Origin: CBDCGV01 sp965216955
GTDB taxonomy: Bacteria > Bacteroidota > Bacteroidia > Chitinophagales > JADIYW01
Length of the DNA stretch: 64,000 nt
Assembly (NCBI GenBank): GCA_965216955.1
Contig: CBDCGV010000002.1
Span: 259,126-323,125 of the forward strand
Reading direction: 5' to 3'
Shown: piece after piece, positions 36,401-44,300 of the stretch
Numbering within the stretch: position 1 is the first letter of the stretch
Layout of the letters: each line of letters begins with the position of its first letter
The notes under the pieces: generated by a model
The model's input: only the letters and a program-made list of their open reading frames with translations
Database searches by the model: none
Told to the model about the DNA's origin: nothing
Translations under genes and position numbers: made by a program

Positions 36401-39400
36401 TGTAGGTACTGTTTGAGTAGAAATATATCCCTCGGCATCAGGAACATAATCTATATTAGAAAAGCGTGGATCTCCTAAAAACTCATTGTTATTGGAATAA
36501 TATTTAGCTGCGCCATATGCATCGTTTCCTGTTTCAAAAGATGGCTGCACACCAAACTCAAAATCCTCGCTTGACAATAATTGCCCTGTGCCTTTCACCT
36601 CATATTGAGGGGTCTCGAATTTCAATCCATTTTTTCCCTGCCCTTCTTCCAGCTCGGGATAAGGCAGTGTTTGAAGCAGCCCCCTTCCTTCTTTATCGTA
36701 ATAACTATGCGTTCGTAACACCGTACCATCGGTACTCAGGTTTGTTACAGTTTGCGAGCCGCGTAAGGTATTATCAAAATAGCTTATAACCTCTTTATGC
36801 TTACCCTCTTCCGCAAAAATAATTGTCTTCTGCCAATTCTCGCTCTCCACAAATGGCATTACATCATCTGCTGCATCAGTGCCAATTAGCAACGTTTTAA
36901 CATCACTCCAATCGCCATAATTTCGATAGCTATAATTTCCACCAACGTCCTCCAAATGACGCCCAACCGCTCTATATCTTAAATGCAGTTTCCCTTCGGG
37001 GTAAGTAACGTTGAAATCATAATGCTCTATATTTACGGTCTCAATGGTATAACCGTAATTTTTAAAATACTTATCTTTCTCTGCTGTTGGCCAAGCAATA
37101 TCAAATTGCTGGTTCTGTTCCATATAAGCATCCTCGTAGGCTATTTGCAGTTCGTATTCTACCGCACCATCTACAGCATCCCACTCTATGTGCGCCTTAT
37201 AACCATCAATATTAGCTCTTGGCTTATTTTGATCATTCTTATCCAACGGCTCCAAGTGTATAATATTTAAATCAAGCTCTATAGAAATATCTTCCGGTAA
37301 TTGAGCGACATCAACTCCACCTCCATTTTTTGTTGCGGTTATTCCAGTTACTGTTAAAGTAATATTGTCTCTAGAAGGATCAATTTGATGATCGTTGGCT
37401 GCCAAATAAACCGGTGTTTCATCAACATTACTTATTTTAAGTGGTAATGGATTTCCATTTATTATGCCCTCTATAGTATACTCAATTTCTAAATCCCATT
37501 TGTCTCCATTAATAATATCGGTATGTGATCCCCTGTTATAGTTCAACCTGACCAACGCATGTTTTTCAACCAATGGATCATTATTGCTGTAAGTGTTATG
37601 ATCGTTGTCGACTACTGTAATTGTAGCTCCTAGTCTTAAATCGTGGGTTCCATCAGTATTTATATCTGCATTTTCAATGGGAAGGTTTGTTTTAGGGACA
37701 ATTTTAATTTTATCATAGTTTTGTTCTCCACAAGCTACTACAGTAACTGCTTTTGTAACATAGCAACCTGTTACTTTATGTTTAGCGATTATCTCATAAA
37801 CACCCGGTCTGTCTACTTGTATGTCAGCAGTATTATGCCTGTTTTGGCCTGTGTACCACTCGTAATTATATTCGTTTGGATTGGTAACTACAGCTGCAGA
37901 TAATGTTATTTCTTCGTCTGCGCAAATTTCTCTATAAGCAGGCCCCACCTCTAATACCGGTTGATTACCCTCTACAATTGTAAACTTTTTTGTGGTAGAG
38001 CAAGTAAACGGTGCATCGCCTTTATTTTTATCTATATGATCATGGGTAATGGTTAAGCGATAATCTCCAAACTCTGTAAAATCCATAATTTTGCTATAAC
38101 CTAAGCACTTGGGTTTGTCACTAAGATTGGTGGGGTCTGGTAATTTATCCCATTGATAAGTAATTTTAAGTGCCTTTGGGTCATCGTAAAGGTGATGATC
38201 TATCCCATTTTGATCAGGAGGAGATATAATGTCTGGATAACCTTCACCAAGGATAATTTTTTCTCCTGGGCATAAATAGTATAGATCTTCTACGTGATCA
38301 ATAATAGGAGATTGCCGAGATTTGACAACTACTGTTTCTTCTGAAGTGATAATAAATTTTTGATTATGTGGTTCATAATATCCCCCCTCAAAAGTATACG
38401 TTCCTCCACTATTGATATTCAAAAACCTTCTTTCAGCACCTAAGGGTATATTCGTTGTATTAGGGCTATTATTATAATGACCTCTAAGACCAACTCTAAC
38501 GACATTAGCTGCAAAATTACTTTCATAAATATCTCTCTTGTACCTATGTCGACCATAGCTAGTCTCTACCACATTTCCAAATTCATCTCGCCAGATGTAA
38601 TAAGCGTATTGATTAGTAGCAAATCCCCCACCTTTTACGTCTTCGCTATTAGGCTCTGGAAAACTAGTTACCTGTTGAGTAGAGGTGGGTAAATTGAGCT
38701 CTGGAGTAAATTTAGGGACTCCATTGTTATCATAATCAAAAAGATGAATATCTCCATCATAGCCTTGTATGCGTTTTTTAAAAAGTGTTGATAAGTAAAC
38801 ATAATTATCTCTAATATAGTTAGAGCATAATATAGTATCATTTGGTAGCCCCGAATTATTAACGTGATAATTGACATTTACCCTATAAGTACCTTTTTTA
38901 GTCAAATAAGAGATATTCCTCCATTCCTTTTTCCCTCCAATAAAAGTATTGTTCCCTGTGTTAAATGTTCCACACCCATCCAGTAATAATGGGAAAGTAC
39001 TTGTCTCTTCAATTCTAGCAGAAGAATTAGCTGATAGATGATATTTTACTCTTATTTCATATTTATCGGACAGATTATTATCATAATTAAAAAACACATC
39101 TAATAATTTATAGTGTTGTGGTTTATCATTTTCTGACCGACCTTTGGGGATACGATATAAATAATCATTTACTTCTGAAGGCACCCAAGTTTTCCATTTT
39201 CCCGGAGATACAAATCGATGAGTATAATTGTTATTATCTCCAGGACCAATATTCTCATTAAAACTAATGTATTTACTTGGTGAAATGGCCTCTCCATTTT
39301 TTAAGATATCAATTGAAAATATATAACGATAAAAGTATTCATGATCTTCATGTCTAGGTATTATCCATGCATCTTTATGATCCGCATAATCATCCGGTAT

Positions 39401-39637
39401 AAATATGCCATCTAGTTCAACAGTCACCCTTGCCATCTGTGCCTCTACACTTCGACAAGCAAAAATGAGCAGCAACAACAGCATTATGAACTTCAGGAGG
39501 CCTTTCATTCCTGAGTTAATGACAGATTCAATCTTTTCATTATGGTCATTTGAATACTCCTTTTTATATCGCTTTAACTTGCTTGCTATATGCGACAAAA
39601 ATGGACTATACTTATGGTTGTTATTTTGTTCTTTCAT
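24449..39637 (-). CDS. Giant YD-repeat/Rhs protein with current toxin tip
   Basis: This 5062-residue protein is the main Rhs-type polypeptide. A 43-residue hydrophilic lead precedes the signal peptide MKGLLKFIMLLLLLIFACRS, so Met44 (at 39508) may be the true start. Extracellular Ig/FN3-like and jelly-roll-like domains follow. At about 945-975 is SYFDNTLRGSQTVTN and YYDKEGRGLLQTLPYPE, typical of Bacteroidota Rhs proteins. YD repeats of the Rhs shell run from about 2880 to 3635 (TRYKYNSRNQVIWQE, FFYNDAGQLVFS, IHKYEYDADNRITNVY) and end NHLGNVMAVVND, YYPFGMQM. Eight beta-sandwich modules follow (3747-4701), then the Rhs core FGFNGMEKDDE, YDPRLGRWKSIDP. The tip of about 300 residues has no recognised fold. 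Shell and core imply an encapsulated toxin exported to the surface. An immunity-like gene follows after 16 bp. Confidence 0.9.
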   Translation of the reverse strand: MKEQNNNHKYSPFLSHIASKLKRYKKEYSNDHNEKIESVINSGMKGLLKFIMLLLLLIFACRSVEAQMARVTVELDGIFIPDDYADHKDAWIIPRHEDHEYFYRYIFSIDILKNGEAISPSKYISFNENIGPGDNNNYTHRFVSPGKWKTWVPSEVNDYLYRIPKGRSENDKPQHYKLLDVFFNYDNNLSDKYEIRVKYHLSANSSARIEETSTFPLLLDGCGTFNTGNNTFIGGKKEWRNISYLTKKGTYRVNVNYHVNNSGLPNDTILCSNYIRDNYVYLSTLFKKRIQGYDGDIHLFDYDNNGVPKFTPELNLPTSTQQVTSFPEPNSEDVKGGGFATNQYAYYIWRDEFGNVVETSYGRHRYKRDIYESNFAANVVRVGLRGHYNNSPNTTNIPLGAERRFLNINSGGTYTFEGGYYEPHNQKFIITSEETVVVKSRQSPIIDHVEDLYYLCPGEKIILGEGYPDIISPPDQNGIDHHLYDDPKALKITYQWDKLPDPTNLSDKPKCLGYSKIMDFTEFGDYRLTITHDHIDKNKGDAPFTCSTTKKFTIVEGNQPVLEVGPAYREICADEEITLSAAVVTNPNEYNYEWYTGQNRHNTADIQVDRPGVYEIIAKHKVTGCYVTKAVTVVACGEQNYDKIKIVPKTNLPIENADINTDGTHDLRLGATITVVDNDHNTYSNNDPLVEKHALVRLNYNRGSHTDIINGDKWDLEIEYTIEGIINGNPLPLKISNVDETPVYLAANDHQIDPSRDNITLTVTGITATKNGGGVDVAQLPEDISIELDLNIIHLEPLDKNDQNKPRANIDGYKAHIEWDAVDGAVEYELQIAYEDAYMEQNQQFDIAWPTAEKDKYFKNYGYTIETVNIEHYDFNVTYPEGKLHLRYRAVGRHLEDVGGNYSYRNYGDWSDVKTLLIGTDAADDVMPFVESENWQKTIIFAEEGKHKEVISYFDNTLRGSQTVTNLSTDGTVLRTHSYYDKEGRGLLQTLPYPELEEGQGKNGLKFETPQYEVKGTGQLLSSEDFEFGVQPSFETGNDAYGAAKYYSNNNEFLGDPRFSNIDYVPDAEGYISTQTVPTRDATGRVSRQSGVGEAFSLKKSGDVHHETRYYYGEPSSTELRRLFGSNVGDAAHYKMQSVLDPNGQVSISYMDMQDRTIATMLAGAVPKNTVPLERNKEAITVSLLYSEDEDGNTSNKNIWNPVKSAFTLSHDVFNKNLNTDYRFNYDIATVVNKIKYSFPGMEEVFGQDYFENVDGIDDESDDWVVTGGTASLSRGFLLLDKTDEQTFSASLTIPVIANERYNITVKKGSTLDGLTYEILGGIKIKEETYPHNYVTASGPVEMQDFGDHLLLKFEPESNTITLKINYTGPEQGVIGQLDFVKLYLPEVLPELYTALEFDSETDATENSADIAGISFSGSDGVLGKDLYVTKTDAHNHLSMVEIYEDLEGDDGNGNTMFEAAITIPFDPLTGPNAADRNYEAVFNMSRFDSDKKFSFAASGTNIKNLDGDNGTIDVDIVNKYKFTVTPSGGAVTFTWTGEVPEKKDENTSQIELLQLNYFKIYELVEEPSAGVFDTCKSCVYTFKTYILNQDGEKIALNGNDGLREIVQKITADELLKCGDIPTTDPVEANIFDLEMGSQHFNNGNVLDNLSAVSLDECNNCFKAYFPLPTNPSENYQIDRASSLKIIVGEEGDNLTDPTVSLSTAPSRLCYWDGSEYKVDNNTANAITTEIRNQGGALAVNGSTTFEMEVSGGFLFVTITNMGQDVTSVDFSINELPNGNNSYMPINSSPEITFTANFGDIGTYTVYKELEISSARIEAFLERQKEKIKDGYLYNYINEQLDIQDVDALCVYRCEDIAVTNVVARINELNDIDFDDPDRLKFADVVDCYDKGVCPLEITQQAWKDLVDQEILTLDCDYDNLDNIQRDLEESAQIGCEGMRGEMIRQVSSPRGFYMQAQGEYADWLISNIADAQNLVLGEELTHTAIQDWLAKLSDWIDDDKKQALGLDLSDNESKAAFLVKHWNGEVLDGHYEQYEADYQNVCGCNDPLDMPLYDNSAGDNAYETWDDYFVLFHREYIHFVVCEMDIKGSAYTASLRSIKDWDAALKSTDGKNYVDNIYKLDDFITRIEKGTEVRERFEKFFNIKGLGGLKINNPQTGKFYSDDVSLKDFLHKNGLFSCFLYSADEDLNTDDHLLQIKEMEEGGLGIEQMKYWTKYPVCISEACLKDDASCQDPNKALTELKPYSSCFDCRENEALTPEKVSEIKWQTYLGIYDGIRDSIKRVFIGEENYYTDKYSIVNKSSNTIEQVNEIVTNAEFFDDWCETTCETNVNQWIYGFELACEAQRSGNEGPFDSPEGLPFDEKDEVKDFLSNYCLENCSPENPFGWILPEGPNGNIINLLNDMRASPNVTLALDGCMETLIAGYEALVDNSNPGDETIEGHWITTTLVTDAEIEYTEETYELCGASPCAGDIVDHFWLEEKSVETFTSNNCLFDSDNIYFKGDNITIGSPGAAGCVGNCYTNYFWVNAEGDRVHLMPNEYIRDITYSEGAPLVQVNFPSKFEIQPQFSFYKGYVRSTGQGGNVNDLDIVTCLESCSYETEWSDFFPVSSNGGNRYILGLYDGQKNSVLGSNNTYYLESTREDDLTLEDLQIPLSFIFDFSDNNNVTISFEEKVDPNGPVGDVFIEDCEERRTLLINTTNDATLIDEYTNMSCDQIGNLYISLYEGSDRAYKLIFNNLPEDLGSGYTVLFKANILERLTLSKVDNSCFETNKCTKDYSSPIFLYRLSFDNRGKSCNSENEDLCKTYRGIANITLPGQDIAGEYYVPGDEEKRQDCIQDWLAVIELEADEAFEADWAKLKTDLLNKFIDRCKTVKEDYYYQYILDEHHYTLYYYDQVGNLLQTIPPEGVVTLPHTDFLDGKWIGNEDPKHYLRTRYKYNSRNQVIWQETPDAGESEFFYNDAGQLVFSQNDEQEKTRDYSFTAYDNQGRITWVGELKEKVFIDAGGDLDGNGSITYDEVQALVDLPLIESHERNLVLHDAATVTAKDITQLTHTVYDNPVYLEGLAQENLRNRVSATYRYDDCQEYIEVDQGTLPLAAIDFTGYSYDALGNVTKLMQHIGDPMLTSANAGNPPYNNRSKCIEYEFDLVSGNVNKVYYQKNVDKERFIHKYEYDADNRITNVYTSRDNVLWEQEAEYFYYPHGPLARAEIGNDKVQALDYYYTLQGWLKGVNGRYESDPGKDGTTINQFIARDKFAMQLGYYKQDIRDGNGVLVKTISDYKGIANDGLAANLLDDKWEAKQWDDDHQRDIRFKNILEGDGDPAAPYHGLYNGNIALQYTYLPAFGDEAEMINHYQYDQLNRIKGAVGSYYNSVNNQLVTAGAERAYQTAYNYDAMGNITKLYREKDDEAFDELDYFYNYKTGTNKLLNNKLDLVSDAIDEGAHNNDIDDQPTIIGNGIDNYTYDNIGNLVTDLSEQIDKIDWDVYGKITHIKRLSSSWKSDLEFRYDAAGNRIMKIEKPKRDVGGTPTLEDESNWQFTRYIRDAQGNILNTEVIKEQIIDNNPQTVTINEYNIYGSSRLGMYKYIDRGWNSYGEYYTEKGYKNYELTNHLGNVMAVVNDKKLFNPFSERYNALLASAQNYYPFGMQMYSEDNGTYEELSIETILNEAFDKDCNTTFETNFMEPVIATPYEELFTASTNSQLMYNFSNDCDYIPTPDLNATCNALRFYDFEEQCGDAVVDFDFNEQRTTPDLFDDFSTFDATKYIAFRNSAVLTHNATTEKLSLEAVNNGHGMYINLTTVVGQSYTIILNVNSTTNTDYLHVYADATGAPKIRKYDNGDISYTFTATDIATKFYVLSYGLLTRYTTIDDFRLFENQDNYEILTTNGNVVTGIDIGDGTMTLSTNGNTNQGLLVNVPTEIDQSYTLSFDIESIIGNINFIHVDAGAFDVYRTLEGEARLTFTATDVNTPLRIKLNGFGDRSITLNDFKICKQIGKNQRDNNYANITNYGRLEEMAVNANKFQFTTVNSRHGINVYLPTQANNSYTVSFAPVLDNNTQYLQVNIDGKNLIHTDKNKPFSYTFTATAGPTTRMRLRLYDLSGQINQKTATIDNLNFCEVGGDYSMFSGHGTLNELAIGGDKIKFSVNRNSHGLAINIPTEADKSYTVSYDVVFLYNTEYLTNRVDGKLNIKTVKGKRVHYTFAASEAPTSRMLIRLYGNGEKGAEISNLTICEHQTADYSIIDKIGTLHDLSIDNGELRLSTPDNGRGLKLNLPTDDAINESYTLSFTAGFVDNTDRIDVSATGNSRLRVTEGGPVHYTFKAAAGDATAVNLRLYGGIGNKSAVIDDLELIKETSDYSVFKPIGTLYQKAFTQDALRFSVLNNGHGLSADLPTVNGETYTATFDLKLIENVEEVRVSIPQTIGTLKYLADDLVSYTFKAASSNGISKLQLRLYNNTDPSLLKTAQIDELKLVQVSEKYDAFARLGTLYTMDIGNGDLSFTMSNTTNSGINIDLQTEPNKSYTVSFTTDAENTDHIWTRAVGTTYALKSNQDGRVSYTFVAPSADTRVQLKLMGDLGADKSCAITDFNVCKNDDAYAMFSPHGHANRFDFDDDALTLDFAAEGNGVRVNLVGLETNKDYELTFDIPSFQNVDRIRISGGNSAQDYPPNGTAAYKWTASSATASILIRLYGDVNFDKEAVIDNFKVIYEATTQLAFFNPDGEKYRFGFNGMEKDDELSGQGNAYTTHYRGYDPRLGRWKSIDPVKQEWQSPYSAMDNNPILYNDPYGNCRNCDIHSNPNGGRLTVPSGTKILSKGENGAARWFVHDNVDYVWDDSQNGYYGSTDDGVKRWSNPNSQRMDFIANSTFAIAQSLKPKNIKNSISGLATVMAEASRVESAGESYALDKVLGGNSNSPVLPSTPAADAMGDNIIATFNGMPDWSGEEWATGITTLGISMYGPKAGFSLVGKARYIYNNTWVYNKLSVTPGVSYFRYHGTKYTFALERHTLPHHGLGLQFSKIFHAHVGIKGVFKKTHHLNVSMLINRMKMEGLKLYKNTPLIKEVLEDSKIPKAE
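25488..25673 (-). repeat. 186-bp perfect inverted repeat, copy 2 (inside the Rhs gene)
   Basis: This is the reverse complement of 20009-20194 without a mismatch. It covers the end of the eighth beta-sandwich module up to KYRFGF, exactly before the tip-specific core. The two copies are 5.3 kb apart and face each other. Confidence 0.97.
25533..28398 (-). repeat. Array of eight ~119-residue beta-sandwich modules in the Rhs gene
   Basis: Eight diverged copies follow each other. Each has a pattern such as GTLxxLxIGxGxLxFS, NGHGLxxNLPTExxxSYTVSF, VHYTFxAxxxxTxxxLRLYG and xxxIDDLxxCE. They look like carbohydrate-binding or ligand-binding jelly rolls. They sit between the YD shell end (YYPFGMQM) and the Rhs core (YRFGFNGMEK), two sequences that usually lie only a few dozen residues apart. 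Confidence 0.85.
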
Positions 39638-39687
39638 CGGTTGTTACTATTTTTAAATGAATATCTCACTCTAAAATTTTTACTTTT

Positions 39688-39836
39688 GAAGGCTTTGAAT
39701 AACCTAAGGAAAACATTCTTTTGATCCATATTTTCGTTAAAACATCGCTCAAAATGCTCATTTATGAATATAAACTGTGCTTTCTCTCTCGTTTTTGCCT
39801 TAATCTGAATCAAAATTTATGTTTTTCAAAGCCTTC
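39688..39836. repeat. 12-bp inverted repeat in the 201-bp space upstream of the Rhs gene
   Basis: GAAGGCTTTGAA at 39688-39699 and TTCAAAGCCTTC at 39825-39836 face each other across 125 bp. The right copy nearly touches the stop codon of the upstream gene at 39839. The inner segment has no perfect TAnnTTTG box toward the Rhs gene. Confidence 0.6.
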
Positions 39837-39838
39837 AT

Positions 39839-41194
39839 TCATTCATTATCATATTCAATGAATTCATATTCTTTATAATCTGCCTTTACAGTATTATTGA
39901 TTACTGCATCTACAAAATCATTTACTATCTGTTCAATTTTTTCAATCTCTTCCCTTGGCAACTCTTCAAATGTTAATTCGCTTTTACTTCCATATGCTTT
40001 ATTTCGATAATAATAGAGCGTCTTATAAATGGAATAATCATCATTCAACCAAAACTCTACTTTTTCATATCCTCCATAATTAGGTTTTATGACATACTTC
40101 TTCCTTCCATTATTGGAAAGTCCTTCATAAACAATGGTATCGCTATTTTTTTCTATGATTGCTAATTGCTGATCAATAATAGCTTTTCGATCTATACCGG
40201 ATTGATTGCCTACACTAGGAGTATATCTAGCTATTTTTTCATCGTGTTCCAACATAATAGACCCACCTTCAATTTGGATGTATTCTGTATTTTGGTACTT
40301 ATAATACAATTGTTCGTTCTCTAGCCAAACCTTCATTGACTCGTGCGAGGTTTCACTCAAATCTTCTGCATATGTTGTCGTATGATAAATCGCTGCGATC
40401 TTTTTGTTTTCATTATAATATTCTACCATTTTTTGCATAGCCTCTTTAGGGGACTGTGCATGTGTATATGAAATAGGAAGAACTATTATTAGCATAAGAA
40501 ATAAAAGGGTTAGGTATTGTTGTGTATATGATTTGGTTTTGTACTCCTTCGTTTCGACTCCGCTCAACGAACTCATTTCAAATCCGCTCAACGAACCCGT
40601 TTCGGCTCCTACAATCAATGAACTTAGTTCGGTCCGAATCAACGAACATTCGGCTTCCCCTCGACTTTCCCTCGACTTCGCTCGGGATGAACGCTCGGGG
40701 TAGACGCTCAACGAATTATTACTTTGTACTCCTTCGTTTCGACTCCGCTCAACGAATACATTTCGGCCCTGATCAATGAACTTCTTTCGATCCTGATCAC
40801 TGAATGTTCGACATTTATAATGGGAATCCAAGGTAGTTCTATACCAATCACTCTTCTTTATATTATTTGAATGTTGTTCTGTATCATTAGTATCAGCATG
40901 ACTATAGTGACTATCGTTTTGGCACTTTGAAAGTATATGTAATTTATTCATATCTCCATCAATTAATGCTTGCTTCTTTTTTCTGCTCCAACCTTGAATT
41001 TGTTTTTCATGTTTATAAGCTTCTTGAATCGTCTCGTATTCTTCTACATATACCAATACAACAGGCAACCTTTTTTTTGTGTGATTAGCTCCCAGTCCTT
41101 TCTGATGTTGACTAAACCGTCTTTTTATATCGGTTGTGCTTCCCGTATAAAAGCTTTCGTCTGAACATTTTAATATGTAGGTATATCCTTTCAA
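39839..41194 (-). CDS. GIY-YIG endonuclease domain fused through repeats to a secreted protein
   Basis: This 451-residue frame joins two unlike proteins. Residues 1-90 are a complete URI-type GIY-YIG domain: YTYILKCSDESFYTGSTTDIKRRF, HTKKRLPVVLVYVEEYET, and HEKQIQGWSRKKKQALIDGD with the catalytic Tyr, Arg and Glu. Residues ~95-215 are low-complexity sequence read from dispersed repeats. A signal peptide follows (YLTLLFLMLIIVLPISYTHAQ), then a ~205-residue periplasmic or surface domain with LolA/LolB-like alternation of strands (MKVWLENEQLYYKYQNTEY). An ATG at 40576 would give the secreted protein alone (245 residues). Two adjacent genes probably became one frame when a GIY-YIG unit and its repeats entered the operon. 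The native second protein probably serves the Rhs system. Confidence 0.75.
   Translation of the reverse strand: MKGYTYILKCSDESFYTGSTTDIKRRFSQHQKGLGANHTKKRLPVVLVYVEEYETIQEAYKHEKQIQGWSRKKKQALIDGDMNKLHILSKCQNDSHYSHADTNDTEQHSNNIKKSDWYRTTLDSHYKCRTFSDQDRKKFIDQGRNVFVERSRNEGVQSNNSLSVYPERSSRAKSRESRGEAECSLIRTELSSLIVGAETGSLSGFEMSSLSGVETKEYKTKSYTQQYLTLLFLMLIIVLPISYTHAQSPKEAMQKMVEYYNENKKIAAIYHTTTYAEDLSETSHESMKVWLENEQLYYKYQNTEYIQIEGGSIMLEHDEKIARYTPSVGNQSGIDRKAIIDQQLAIIEKNSDTIVYEGLSNNGRKKYVIKPNYGGYEKVEFWLNDDYSIYKTLYYYRNKAYGSKSELTFEELPREEIEKIEQIVNDFVDAVINNTVKADYKEYEFIEYDNE
40546..40810. repeat. GIY-YIG-associated dispersed repeats, block inside the gene
   Basis: Imperfect units such as TTTCGACTCCGCTCAACGAA and CTTCGCTCGGGATGAACG (40676-40693) recur many times in this GC-richer block. 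The second unit is found again at 41275-41292 upstream of the GIY-YIG start, so the repeats lie on both sides of the endonuclease domain. Confidence 0.75.
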
Positions 41195-41229
41195 ATTTTA
41201 ATTATTTGTTTATTGTTCTTTGTTTCTAG

Positions 41230-41320
41230 CAGTTCATTTCGACTTCGCTCAATGAACATTCGACTTCCCCTCGACTTCGCTCGGGATGAACGCTCTGGGT
41301 AGACGCTCTGGGTAGATGTC
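41230..41320. repeat. GIY-YIG-associated dispersed repeats, upstream block
   Basis: This intergenic block contains TTTCGACTTCGCTCAATGAA and CTTCGCTCGGGATGAACG (41275-41292), then a doubled GCTCTGGGTAGA unit. It is closely related to the block at 40546-40810. Confidence 0.75.
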
Positions 41321-41353
41321 TAGGAAAATGTATTTGTATATGTATTATTTGTT

Positions 41354-44300
41354 TCATGGTTTATTAGGTTTTATAAAGCTGCTACTAATTTGTATGGTTT
41401 TTATGCCTTTCATCGTTTCTTTAGCAACATGAAAGAGATTCCCTTCATCGTCATATTTATACAAAGTGGCAAAATTATTATGATCTAATGTGGCATTCAG
41501 TCTTAGCCGTTGCAAATCATATACATAGGTTTGCATGCCTGCATTCACTGGATGTAATCGAATATCATCTATATACATGGTCTGCACGGGGTTAAGCATG
41601 GTTGTCAACTCCCCTCCTATCTCTGGGACTCTAAATCTCGCTTCCATGCGCTGCCAACCCTCTACCACCTCACCGGTAGAGGTGAAAAATTGAGGGGCCA
41701 TAGCACCAATAGATATATATACTCCAATTTCATTGGTTTCATTCAAGGTTAATAATTTAGGAGGAGGTTTATGTTTAAATTGTTCTGTATGTATCCAAGC
41801 ACTTAAAACATATTCCTTACCTCCGATTAATTGCAAATCGGGATGCTTGAATTTTACTCCGCTTGTACCGTTCTGCCCTTGTCCCTCTATTTTAAGGCTT
41901 ATATCACCGGTATGCGATAAACTATTGTCAAAGGAAACCCTATTAATTTCGTTAATCTTTGTACTTACATCTTGTTTATTAATTTGATAAATATGCCCAT
42001 TCCAATATTGCACACTGTTTAATGGCTCATTGCGCACTTCAGGGGGAAAGCCCGGTGCACTTGAATTCTCATCAAAAACAATCATCGTATTATCAGTACC
42101 ACATGGATCAGGTCTTAATGTTACCGTTTCATCTCTTCCCGCTGTCTCCATCGGAATATTTACTTGTCTGCACTTAAATTCTAATCCCATGGCATTATAG
42201 TCTACCTTTATTTTGTCTTCTTCGTTTTTAATTACCTCAGGATCATTATAACATAGTGCATCATAAGGCATATCAATAATTGCATATCTTCCAAAACCAC
42301 TTAACACGTTATAGGGTGTTAAGTATCTTTTAGCTCCGTTAACATTTACATCTACAAAATCAAAATTACTAGTAGAATTATTGAATAAGTGATAACCCGG
42401 TAAAGGCGTAAATGTTGTTGCCAGACTAACAAAGCCAATTTCTCCAGTACATTCTATATTCCCACCAAAACCAAATTGATCGACCGCAGCTCTAATAATA
42501 AATTTGTCTCCTTCATTAAATACAATGTTAGAAAAAGACAATTTGTGGTCATTCAAATCACTTACTTTAATCCATAGATTATCTAAGAACCTATTATTTT
42601 TATGAATTACTACCGTTAAATAGGTACGATCATAAATAGGCGTACATGATAAAAAATCTTCATTAACTCTTACTTCTAAATTTTCAAATGTCCCAGAATT
42701 TTTTGCCGTGAAAAAAAGTACCTCTTGAATCGGAGCGTTGTTATCTGTAAAATCATAAAACACTTCTTCTTGCTGTACCAAACCGGATTGAGTAACCGGA
42801 TCAGGCTTAGATCTATACTCCTCAAAATTTTCGAATGCAATCTCACTGTATTCAGCGTTGGCTGCCACTGCCGTTGCAATTTGGCCTTTATAGCCATATA
42901 ATGCTGCAGAATATCTTTCTAAAATATCTTTATTTTCTGTTTCAAAATTATACGGGTTATATCGCGTAATTTCGCTATTGAACTTCCATTCAGGCACACA
43001 TTCTTCGAGCGATGGATGATTCCACATAAATCCCTTTGTAATGGTTTTATCTTGATCATTTGGCAAGCCTATTACACCGTCGGTTTGCAATACCGTTTCC
43101 GCACCTTCTCCCTGATCGGGAACTTCCCCCTCTCTGGTTTCAAACTGTCGACGCTCTTTTAAATAGTCAAATGTTTGCTGAGGGCGATAAATCCCCGCCT
43201 GTCCTATAGCATACATATTTCTCTCTTGGGTCTCTACTAATTCATCTTCATTATCAAACTGCACATCACTGAAATCGTTCATCCAAACCGATCGAAACTT
43301 AGTTGCCGAGATGGCCAATACATCTTCGTATTCCGGAATGGCAGCCGGTGGTGGGTTGAAGTCTATTATATCTGCCTTTTTTGTAAATATGCAATCATGC
43401 TCTGCATCATCTCTTTTTATTTCTAAATTCCATTCACCGCCATTGCATTTGAAAGGACGTAGTGTAATTTTGCTATCAGGTGTGTTTTCATCTCTATAAT
43501 TCGCCTCTTCTGTTGGATCTTCTCGATCCCAATTAAAAGTGAAGCCTTCTTCGTGATTTACTCCTATGGTAAGATCTTCTCCTTTACACCAAAAATATCT
43601 GCCATCTCTGATATTTTCAGCAACCTCTATATATTCCAAAATACCAGCTGTTGTTTGAGGATCAATTTCAAAATCAAAATCATCTGGACCAATTTGCTCT
43701 ATAGGAATATCTATAAAAACAGAGCGCCCACAACTTTCATCTATCACTTCAAGACGATAGTCTGCCTCATACATCTCTACAAAACTCTTATCTAAAGTAT
43801 ATACCTTGTTATTAATAATATCATAAGTGTAACCGTTAGGCAAGCTCCTTTCAGACCTACATGAAGCACCATTTGGGAGACCAAGGTAAGAATCATAAGA
43901 AATTGAAGTATTATATCCCTCTGGACAACAACTGGCTCCTCCATTAAAATAAGCGCAGAACCCTTCTACATAATAAAATAGTCTATTAGAATTATCAAGC
44001 CTAGGAACTCCAATCATAAGACTATTATCAGCTTCTAATCCTGTCCAGCACCTCGCTCCTTCCGATATAAAATCTGCAGGACAATTATCAATGTACTCAA
44101 ACTTTACCTCTCCTGCACTTACACCATTCACTTCGTCGACATATTCTTTACAATCCTCATCCCAAGAGAAATTGAAGACTTTGTCTCTATATAATTTAAA
44201 AGTAAAAGGTCCCTTACCTCCTACCATACAATCAACATCTACACTAATTTGTCCATCGCTACCCTGAAAGCATGGCCTAACCGTAGTAATTGGGATATTA

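Noticed and set aside
24822..39656. Many plus-strand open frames of 60-110 codons within the giant Rhs gene
   Set aside because: They are antisense shadows of the coding strand, with unusual composition and no domain, start context or conservation signal.
39681..39688. Perfect TACTTTTG (-7 type) box upstream of the Rhs gene
   Set aside because: It points away from the Rhs gene toward the plus strand, where no gene follows.
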